From: Nitrospirillum pindoramense | Lineage (GTDB): Bacteria; Pseudomonadota; Alphaproteobacteria; Azospirillales; Azospirillaceae | NCBI RefSeq assembly: GCF_007827955.1 | Contig: NZ_VITR01000003.1 | Span: forward strand, 248,001 to 312,000 | Direction of reading: 5' to 3' | Length of the DNA: 64,000 bases | Position numbers and translations under genes: made by a program | Notes under the pieces: generated by a model | Database searches by the model: none | The model's input: the letters and a program-made list of their open reading frames with translations, nothing else | What the model was told of the DNA's origin: nothing | In this document: piece by piece, positions 58,327 to 64,000 of the stretch | Position numbering within the stretch: position 1 is the stretch's first letter | Layout of the letters: every line of letters begins with the position of its first letter

Positions 58327-59022
58327 GGTGAAGGCGGGCTGGATGGGCGCCTGGATGATTTGGTCCCGGAACTCATAGATCAGGGGATGGAAGATGTCGC
58401 CCAGCAGCTCCGTCCATTTCAGCGGATAGGGCGAGGGCGTGCCGTCCGGCAGCAGGATGCCCTGGCGGTCCAGCGGGTGGATGGCGGGGTGGCGCCGCAA
58501 CTCCGGCAGCTTGCGGTCCAGCAGCGCCTCCGTCCGCTGCAGCCAGGCGGCGGTCAGCGGCGTGCCCTTGCGGAAGATGAAGGCGCACAGACCGATCAGG
58601 TCGGCATAGTCGCGGCGCAACTCGTCACCCAGGGGACCCTCGATGGGGGCGACACCGTTGGGCAGTTCCTGGTAGCCCAGCGCCAGCTTGTCGGACTGGG
58701 CCAGTTGGTCGAAGAACGTCCCCCAGGTCTTGGACGTGGTCTTGATGTCGGTGTAGCCGCCGCCGTAATGGTGCATGAGGTAGCAGCGCAGGTAATCCGC
58801 CTTGTGCGTGGCGCTGAGATGGGGCCAGGCGGGGTGCAGCGGATGCTCCGGCTTCACCCAGTCGCCCAGCGTTTCGCGGTTCAGGAAGGCCACGGCGCAG
58901 CCGGTGTTGCGGAAGATGGTCCACAGCGCCCGCAGGCGGTCGTCCGACATCGCCTCATGCCCCGTCCACAGGCAGAACAGGGTGCGGCTTTGCAGCGCGT
59001 CCAGATCGTGCGCCACGGTCAC
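58315..59022 (-). CDS. Capsular-polysaccharide-type glycosyltransferase
   Basis: About 235 residues. The sequence TLFCLWTGHEAMSDDRLRALW, HPAWPHLSATHKADYLRCYL and MHHYGGGYTDIKTTSK matches the Caps_synth/sugar-binding DXD glycosyltransferase group. The DXD position reads TDIK, so the second Asp is absent and metal binding may be altered. GTG 59022 overlaps the stop of the upstream GT2 gene (GTGA); GTG 59016 is an alternative. The pair probably modifies a surface polysaccharide. Confidence 0.75.
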   Translation of the reverse strand: MTVAHDLDALQSRTLFCLWTGHEAMSDDRLRALWTIFRNTGCAVAFLNRETLGDWVKPEHPLHPAWPHLSATHKADYLRCYLMHHYGGGYTDIKTTSKTWGTFFDQLAQSDKLALGYQELPNGVAPIEGPLGDELRRDYADLIGLCAFIFRKGTPLTAAWLQRTEALLDRKLPELRRHPAIHPLDRQGILLPDGTPSPYPLKWTELLGDIFHPLIYEFRDQIIQAPIQPAFTRYR

Positions 59023-59819
59023 ACCATCTCCGCCGTGACGGGGATGTTGAAGCTGTTCAGCAGGCTGGCGCGCCGCTGCCCCAGATCGGCGTTGGGGGCG
59101 GGATGGCGGCGATAGACGTAGAGGTAGTCGAACACGGCGTTGTAGTCGTGCGACTGCTGGCTGACGCCGCGCCGCTCCGATTCCGCGCCGCTGTCCTTGA
59201 AGATGCGCGCCCCGATCAAGGGCACATGCACCGCCTTCTGTCGGGCGTAGACGGCCAGCATGAACTCCCAATCCTCATACGCCCGCATGTGCGCGTCGAA
59301 CTTCAGGCCGGCCAGCAGGGCGCGGGGGAAGGCGAAGCAACAGACCGGGATCTGGTTCTTCAGATAGATCTCATCGGTCAGGCGGCCCGCCAGATCGGCC
59401 CCGCCTTCCGACAGGATGGCGGCGTCGGCCCCCCGGCGCTCATTCACGATGGAGCAGTTGAAATAGACCGGCAGGCCCTGCTGCACCGCCGGCTGGGCCC
59501 GCAGCGCCGGCAGGAAGCCGTCGTGCCAGGAGTCGTCGTCGTCCAGGAACAGGATGTAGGCGCCCTTGGCCAGCGCCAGCCCCATGTTGCGGCTGGCCGA
59601 CGGGCCGGAGGGGCCGTTGCGGCGGACATACATGTCGGCGGGGGTCAGCAGTTCGGCGCAGGCGGCGTCGGTGTCACCATCGGTGGCGTCGGAGATCACC
59701 AGGATCTCCACCCCGCCCACCCCATCCCGCTGGGCGTTGATGGATGCAAGCGTCCGGCGCAGCAGGACCGCCCGCTTATGGGTGGGCACGATGACGGTGA
59801 AAAACGGCAACTCGGCCAT
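59019..59819 (-). CDS. Family 2 glycosyltransferase
   Basis: 266 residues. GT-A fold: start FFTVIVPTHKRAVLLRRTLASI, nucleotide-sugar region EILVISDATDGDTDAA, GPSGPSASRNMGLALAKG and the metal motif ILFLDDDDSWHDGFL. No membrane segment. ATG 59819 follows GGGGA; ATG 59837 would add six residues. Cotranscribed with the following Caps_synth-type gene. Sugar specificity unknown. Confidence 0.9.
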   Translation of the reverse strand: MAELPFFTVIVPTHKRAVLLRRTLASINAQRDGVGGVEILVISDATDGDTDAACAELLTPADMYVRRNGPSGPSASRNMGLALAKGAYILFLDDDDSWHDGFLPALRAQPAVQQGLPVYFNCSIVNERRGADAAILSEGGADLAGRLTDEIYLKNQIPVCCFAFPRALLAGLKFDAHMRAYEDWEFMLAVYARQKAVHVPLIGARIFKDSGAESERRGVSQQSHDYNAVFDYLYVYRRHPAPNADLGQRRASLLNSFNIPVTAEMV

Positions 59820-59845
59820 CAGGTCCCCATGGATCATAAGAAAAA

Positions 59846-59907
59846 GGCCCGCCTGGACCCCATCGCCGTCATCTTCTCAGACAAACGACGGCGTGCCAAG
59901 GCGGGCC
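59846..59907. terminator. Two-stem terminator upstream of the GT2 gene
   Basis: Outer stem GGCCCGCCT/AGGCGGGCC (9 bp) encloses an inner CGCCGTC/GACGGCG stem. A-run on the left and GGTCTTTC on the right. On the minus strand it follows the SDR gene, with the A-run becoming a T-run. Confidence 0.65.
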
Positions 59908-59932
59908 GGTCTTTCACGCCGGGCGCGTCACG

Positions 59933-60712
59933 TCAGCTTTTCTTAAACCGATGCACGGCCAGGCCGGCCGGCGCCTGGACCGTCGGCATGATCTCCACGC
60001 GGTTGACGTTGAAGTGCGGGGGCAGGGTGGCGGCCCAGGTCACCGACTCCGCCACATCCTCCGCCGTCAGCGGCGTGGTGTCGGCATAGACCTTGGCGGC
60101 CTTCTCGGCGTCGCCCTTGAAGCGCACCAGGCTGAAGCTGGTCTCCACCATGCCCGGCTCCACCGAGGTCACGCGCACGCCGGTGCCCAGCAGGTCCGCC
60201 CGCAGGCTGAGGCTGAACTGGGTGACGAAGGCCTTGGAGGCGCAATAGACATGGCCGCCGGGGTAGGGGTAGCTGCCCGCGGTGGAGCTGAGGTTGATGA
60301 TGTGGCCGCGTCCCCGCTCCACCATGCCGGGCAGGATCAGGCCGGTCATGATCGCCAACGCCTTGTCGTTGGTGTCGACCATGATCTCCCAGTCGTCTAG
60401 GTTGGCCTTCTGGGCGGGTTCCATGCCCAGGGCCAGGCCGGCGTTGTTGATCAGCAGGTCGATCTCGGCGAACTCCGCCGGGATGCTGGCCACCGCCGCC
60501 TCCATGGCCTTGCGGTCGCGCACGTCGAAGGCCAGGGTGTGGGTGGGCACGTCCAGGCTGTCGGCCAGGGCCTTCAGCTTCTCCGTATTGCGGCCGGTCA
60601 GGATGAGGCGGCTGCCCAGGGCCGCGAAGCGGCGGGCGAAGGCGGTGCCGAAGTCACCGGTGGCCCCGGAGATCAGGACGATGCCGGGGATGTGGGGCGG
60701 GGCGTAACTCAT
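59933..60712 (-). CDS. SDR oxidoreductase (YdfG-like)
   Basis: 259 residues of the classical SDR family, close in character to YdfG 3-hydroxy acid/serine dehydrogenases. Cofactor motif LISGATGDFGTAFARRFA, NNAGLALG, catalytic Ser in INLSSTAGSYPYPGG and YCASKAF, then VEPGMVETSF. LTGRNTEKL suggests NADP preference. It follows mazG by 21 bases. Confidence 0.92.
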   Translation of the reverse strand: MSYAPPHIPGIVLISGATGDFGTAFARRFAALGSRLILTGRNTEKLKALADSLDVPTHTLAFDVRDRKAMEAAVASIPAEFAEIDLLINNAGLALGMEPAQKANLDDWEIMVDTNDKALAIMTGLILPGMVERGRGHIINLSSTAGSYPYPGGHVYCASKAFVTQFSLSLRADLLGTGVRVTSVEPGMVETSFSLVRFKGDAEKAAKVYADTTPLTAEDVAESVTWAATLPPHFNVNRVEIMPTVQAPAGLAVHRFKKS

Positions 60713-60733
60713 CAGACTGCCTCCTTATTTGAT

Positions 60734-61561
60734 TCAGCGTTCCAGGCCCTTGGCCTTCTGCCACAGGGCTTCCATTTCATCCAAGGTCGCATCGGCGGGC
60801 CCCCGGCCACCCTCGGCCAGCCAGGCCTCGATCTGGCGGAAGCGCCGCTCGAACTTGGCGTTGGTGCCGCGCAGGGCGGTTTCGGGATCCACGTCGATGT
60901 GGCGGGCCAGGTTGGCCAGGGCGAACACTAGGTCGCCCAGTTCATCCTGCATGCGGGCCTTCTCCGGCACCGCGTGCTCCATCTCCGCCCGCAACTCGCC
61001 AATCTCCTCCTCGATCTTGTCCAGGATCTCCTTGGCCTGGGTCCAGTCGAAGCCCACGCGGGCGGCGCGCTTCTGCAGCTTCACCGCCCGGGTCAGGGCC
61101 GGCAGGCCGCTGATGACGCCGTCGAGGGCGGAGGCCTTGGCGCCGCTGGCGGCGGCCTTGGCCGCGCGCTCCCCCGCCTTCTGGGCTTCCCAGTTCTTCA
61201 CCTGGTCGGTGGCGTCGGCCACGGCGCCGACCTCCTCACCGAACACATGGGGATGGCGGCGCACCATCTTGTCGCTGAGCGCCGTGGTGATGTCGTTGAA
61301 GTTCCACAGGCCGCGCTCGCTGGCCATCTGGGCGTAGAACACCACCTGGAACAACAGGTCGCCCAGTTCCTCCTTCAATGCCGGCATGTCGCCCTGCTCG
61401 ATGGCGTCTGCCACCTCATACGCCTCCTCGATGGTGTGCGGCGCGATGGTGGGGAAGTCCTGTTCCAGATCCCAGGGGCAACCGCCGTCGGGGTCACGCA
61501 GCTTGGCCATGATGGCCAGCAGGCGGTCGATGGGGGCGGTCGCGGACGGGCGGTCGGTCAT
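60734..61561 (-). CDS. mazG: Nucleoside triphosphate pyrophosphohydrolase MazG
   Basis: 275 residues with two MazG domains. The first has GGCPWDLEQDFPTIAPHTIEEAYEV and LKEELGDLLFQVVFYAQMA (EExxE/ExxD metal motif). The second has KIEEEIGELRAEME and QDELGDLVFALANLARH. It hydrolyses NTPs to NMPs, removing aberrant nucleotides and, in E. coli, tempering ppGpp signalling. It starts after a strong terminator and runs with the YdfG-like SDR. Confidence 0.96.
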   Translation of the reverse strand: MTDRPSATAPIDRLLAIMAKLRDPDGGCPWDLEQDFPTIAPHTIEEAYEVADAIEQGDMPALKEELGDLLFQVVFYAQMASERGLWNFNDITTALSDKMVRRHPHVFGEEVGAVADATDQVKNWEAQKAGERAAKAAASGAKASALDGVISGLPALTRAVKLQKRAARVGFDWTQAKEILDKIEEEIGELRAEMEHAVPEKARMQDELGDLVFALANLARHIDVDPETALRGTNAKFERRFRQIEAWLAEGGRGPADATLDEMEALWQKAKGLER

Positions 61562-61571
61562 GGGCTGGTCC

Positions 61572-61602
61572 CGGAAAAGCGAAAGGGGGCCGGATGGCCC
61601 CC
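61572..61602 (-). terminator. Terminator of the 2-oxoglutarate oxygenase gene
   Basis: On the minus strand, GGGGGCC/GGCCCCC with an ATCC loop is followed by TTTCGCTTTT. Confidence 0.75.
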
Positions 61603-61654
61603 CTTCCTACACCGAACCATGCGCCCCAGGCCACCGGCCCGGCGGCATGGGGCA

Positions 61655-62494
61655 TCACTTCTTCAGGCCGATCTCGTGCAGCCGCTGGTCCAGGTACTCA
61701 CCCGCTGTGTAAGCGTCGCTGAGGCGCACGTCCGGCCGGGGGTGCAGGAACATGGGCATGGAATAGCGGGAGACGTTGTGCTCCGGCGGCGGGTTCACCA
61801 CGCGGTGGGTGGTCGCCGGGAAGTAGCCGCCCGACGCCTCCTTCAGCATGTCGCCGCCGTTGACGGCGATCATGCCGGCGTCGCAGGGCACGTCGTGCCA
61901 GTTGCCGGCGGTGTCCTTGGCCTGCAGGCCGGGCTCGCTGCCCGTGACCAGCAGGGTGATGAGGTTGATGTCCTCATGTGCCGCCGCGCGCACGGCACCG
62001 GGCTCGAAGCCGTCGGCCAGGGGCGGGTAGTGCAGCACGCGGAACAGGCTCTGCGTGCTGCCGACCATCATGTCCGGCAGGGCGACGGAGAACTTCGCCT
62101 TCACCCCATCCGGCGTGTGCTGCTGCAGCCAGCCCAGCAGGTCGGCGCCCAGCTGGGTCAGGGCGGCGTACATGGCCTCCGTCGCCTCCTTCACGCCCGC
62201 CGGCAGGGGGCGGTTGGGGTAGACGTGATAGAATTCCTTCAGGTCCTTGATGGGGCTGTCCTTGGCGTTTTCCGACCGGAAGGGGAAATAGCCGTCCTGA
62301 GTCTCGGGCGAGAACAGGTGGTCCATCTTGGACTCGGACGCGAAGAACGCCGCCCATTCCTTGTACACGCGGTCGATCAGCGCGGGATCGATGGGGTGGT
62401 TGCGCAGCACGGCGAAGCCGGTCTCGTGCATGGAACGCACGAACTCGGCCGGGGCCGTGGACACGGTGCAATCAACACTGGCGATATCGAACAT
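61655..62494 (-). CDS. 2-oxoglutarate/Fe(II) oxygenase, isopenicillin-N-synthase-like
   Basis: 279 residues. N-terminal DIOX_N-like region (MHETGFAVLRNHPIDPALID). Iron ligands His-x-Asp in AAHEDINLITLL and the distal His in ATTHRVVNPP, with the 2-oxoglutarate Arg in VSRYSMPMFLHP. Members hydroxylate or desaturate small molecules; the substrate is unknown. Monocistronic with its own terminator. Confidence 0.9.
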   Translation of the reverse strand: MFDIASVDCTVSTAPAEFVRSMHETGFAVLRNHPIDPALIDRVYKEWAAFFASESKMDHLFSPETQDGYFPFRSENAKDSPIKDLKEFYHVYPNRPLPAGVKEATEAMYAALTQLGADLLGWLQQHTPDGVKAKFSVALPDMMVGSTQSLFRVLHYPPLADGFEPGAVRAAAHEDINLITLLVTGSEPGLQAKDTAGNWHDVPCDAGMIAVNGGDMLKEASGGYFPATTHRVVNPPPEHNVSRYSMPMFLHPRPDVRLSDAYTAGEYLDQRLHEIGLKK

Positions 62495-62763
62495 GGGTGT
62501 TCCCTGAAAGCGCCCGTCCGCCCCGCCTCTGCGGAAAACGGGGACATGCGGACGCCGTTACATCCGCCCCCGGGCCGCGGGCCAGGGACTGTTTTTAAGG
62601 ATCAAGGCCGGCCGCGGGCAGCCATGTCGAATTTCCGCGACTATCAGCATGCGGGCGGCCCGCCGTCAACCATGCAGATGTTGGAGAGTGTTTCCGTTTT
62701 TTGCGGGGGTATGATGCACTCACATGATCCATCGGAAACGAACCCGCAAGCCCAAGGACGCCG

Positions 62764-63201
62764 ATGACCTCAGCTCCTCTCAGCTGGCAATTCTGGGCCC
62801 TGCTGTCGGCCGTCTTCGCGGCCCTGACCGCCATCCTGGCCAAGGTGGGGGTGGAGGGGGTGAATTCCGATTTCGCCACCCTGGTTCGGACGGCGGTGAT
62901 CCTGCTGGTCATCGCCGCCCTATTGCCCATTACCGGGCAGTGGCAGGCGCCCGGCACCGTGTCCGCCCGCAGTTATCTGTTCCTGGTGCTGTCAGGCTTG
63001 GCCACCGGCGGATCCTGGCTTTGCTATTTCCGGGCGCTGAAGCTGGGAGAGGCGGCGCGGGTGGCGCCCATCGACAAGATGAGCGTGGTGCTGGTCGCCC
63101 TGTTCGGGACGCTGTTCCTGGGGGAGCGGCTGAGTGGGCCCAACTGGCTGGGCGTGGCCCTGATCGCGGCGGGGGCGGTGCTGGTGGCGTATCGCGGATA
63201 A
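62764..63201 (+). CDS. Single-repeat EamA-family transporter
   Basis: 145 residues with five hydrophobic helices (FWALLSAVFAALTAILAKVG, LVRTAVILLVIAALLPI, SYLFLVLSGLATGGSWLCYF, VLVALFGTLFLGE, WLGVALIAAGAVLVAYRG). This is half the length of ten-helix DMT exporters, so it probably acts as a dimer, like YdcZ/EmrE-type or single-EamA proteins. AAGGA precedes the ATG. Substrate unknown. Confidence 0.88.
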   Translation: MTSAPLSWQFWALLSAVFAALTAILAKVGVEGVNSDFATLVRTAVILLVIAALLPITGQWQAPGTVSARSYLFLVLSGLATGGSWLCYFRALKLGEAARVAPIDKMSVVLVALFGTLFLGERLSGPNWLGVALIAAGAVLVAYRG

Positions 63202-63295
63202 TAACCAAAAGTAGTGGGCCGTCCTTTGGCAAGTTTTTTTTAAGGTCTTTGCGCCACCCTTATCCTGAAATAACGGTTAGGTCAGGCGGTGGGTC

Positions 63296-64000
63296 ATGGA
63301 CGGAACTGCACCACAAGAGCCGGGTGGCGGGCATTTCACCGAAGCCGCGCCCAAGCTGCGCGCCATCTTTCAGGCACAGACCCAGGCCTGTGCCGGCAGC
63401 CTGCACATGGTGGGCCTGGAAAGTCTACATGCCCGGCTGGGCGAGCGCTGGCCCCTGGTGTCGGATCGCGTCCATATGTTGGCCGAGCGCCTGCTGGGCC
63501 AGATGTTGAACCCCAAGGACGCATGGTTCCGGTTCGGTGAGGAGGCTTACATCGTCGTCTTCGCCCAACTGGGCCGGACGGAGGCGGGCCTGATCTGCGC
63601 CAAGCTGGTGGAGCAGTTGCAGCGCCTGCTGCTGGGCGATGTCGACACCGCGACCGTGCGCGTTCATTCCGCCGTGCAGGAGGTCGGGGGCGAACTGCTG
63701 TTTCACAGCAATAGTCTGCGGGACATGCTGATGGGGGCGGCGTTGCAAGCCCCCCCGTCGCAGGGGCCGGGGGCTGGCGCCGACAAGGCGAACAATCCAT
63801 GGCAAGGGTTTGATGCCCCGGCAGAGGAGCCGGTGGAGATCGTCTACCGCCCCATCTGGGATGTGCGCAAAGAGGTGCTGTCCATCTACCAGGTGCGCGC
63901 CAAGCGCCCGCGGCGGGGTCGCCAGCCGCTCTGGGGCTATGACTGCGCCGCCGACCCGCATGAGCCGCAGCAGATATTGACCCTGGATCTGACGGTCCTG
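63296..64000 (+). CDS. Degenerate GGDEF-like protein, 3' end beyond window
   Basis: Open from ATG 63296 to the window edge (235 codons, no stop). Residues 20-140 resemble a GGDEF domain that has lost its active-site motif: the segment WFRFGEEAYIVVFAQLGRTE stands where FRxGGDEF is expected. A flexible linker (about 145-180) follows, then EEPVEIVYRPIWDVRKEVLS, reminiscent of the start of an EAL-like or sensor domain. It could be a non-catalytic c-di-GMP receptor or scaffold. Family assignment is tentative. Confidence 0.6.
   Translation, partial: MDGTAPQEPGGGHFTEAAPKLRAIFQAQTQACAGSLHMVGLESLHARLGERWPLVSDRVHMLAERLLGQMLNPKDAWFRFGEEAYIVVFAQLGRTEAGLICAKLVEQLQRLLLGDVDTATVRVHSAVQEVGGELLFHSNSLRDMLMGAALQAPPSQGPGAGADKANNPWQGFDAPAEEPVEIVYRPIWDVRKEVLSIYQVRAKRPRRGRQPLWGYDCAADPHEPQQILTLDLTVL

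Overview
This is a GC-rich stretch of an alphaproteobacterial chromosome. Gene order and protein sequence point to the Rhodospirillales, most likely an Azospirillum/Nitrospirillum-type bacterium. That placement is an inference from the dusB(nifR3)-ntrB-ntrC-ntrY-ntrX-dat-HAD-hfq-hflX block, the pdhA-pdhB(lipoyl)-pdhC-lpdA-lipA-ratA block, the fused IspDF, and alphaproteobacterial SOS boxes of the GTTC-N7-GTTC type upstream of lexA. No rRNA, tRNA, CRISPR array or intact insertion sequence was seen.

Layout. 0.3-7.7 kb: comEC converges on a leftward trpG-trpD-trpC-moaC-moeA-lexA cluster. 7.7-10.9 kb: three rightward genes (a divergent polysaccharide deacetylase, an orphan gene with an AT-rich 5' end behind a strong sigma-54-type promoter, and a small HMA metal-binding protein) separate trpG from trpE. 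10.9-14.4 kb: trpE and a PpiD-like foldase, leftward. 14.7-18.6 kb: tpiA, secG, pyrG and kdsA. 18.7-21.7 kb: a leftward tandem pair of exported DUF6438-ankyrin proteins. 22-31 kb: eno, an FtsB-like gene, the pyruvate dehydrogenase complex, lipA and ratA. 31.1-37.8 kb: an accessory region with a HEPN-like gene plus a membrane-anchored coiled-coil gene, an SDR, secreted proteins, an Mrr-type endonuclease, a metallo-beta-lactamase-fold hydrolase and an alpha/beta hydrolase. 37.9-39.6 kb: cinA and ispDF. 39.8-51 kb: the nitrogen-regulation block, then hfq and hflX. 51-53.3 kb: groES-groEL. 53.4-64 kb: mixed metabolic and envelope genes (IMPase-like, S9 peptidase, two glycosyltransferases, SDR, mazG, a 2-oxoglutarate oxygenase, EamA) and the 5' part of a degenerate-GGDEF-like gene cut by the window end.

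How the genes work together. Tryptophan synthesis (trpE, G, D, C) is split into two leftward units. Glycolysis (tpiA, eno) leads into the complete pyruvate dehydrogenase complex, with lipA supplying its lipoyl cofactor. Two NtrB/C-type two-component pairs, Hfq and HflX form a nitrogen and post-transcriptional control block. Both sigma-54-type promoter candidates in the window (before the orphan gene at 9.3 kb and before ntrY) would tie their genes to the same control layer.

The strongest undescribed signal is a dispersed intergenic repeat of about 80-125 bp in three copies (after comEC, after lpdA, and reversed inside groESL). Its stems differ in sequence between copies but keep base-pairing, which suggests selection on a folded RNA or DNA structure.
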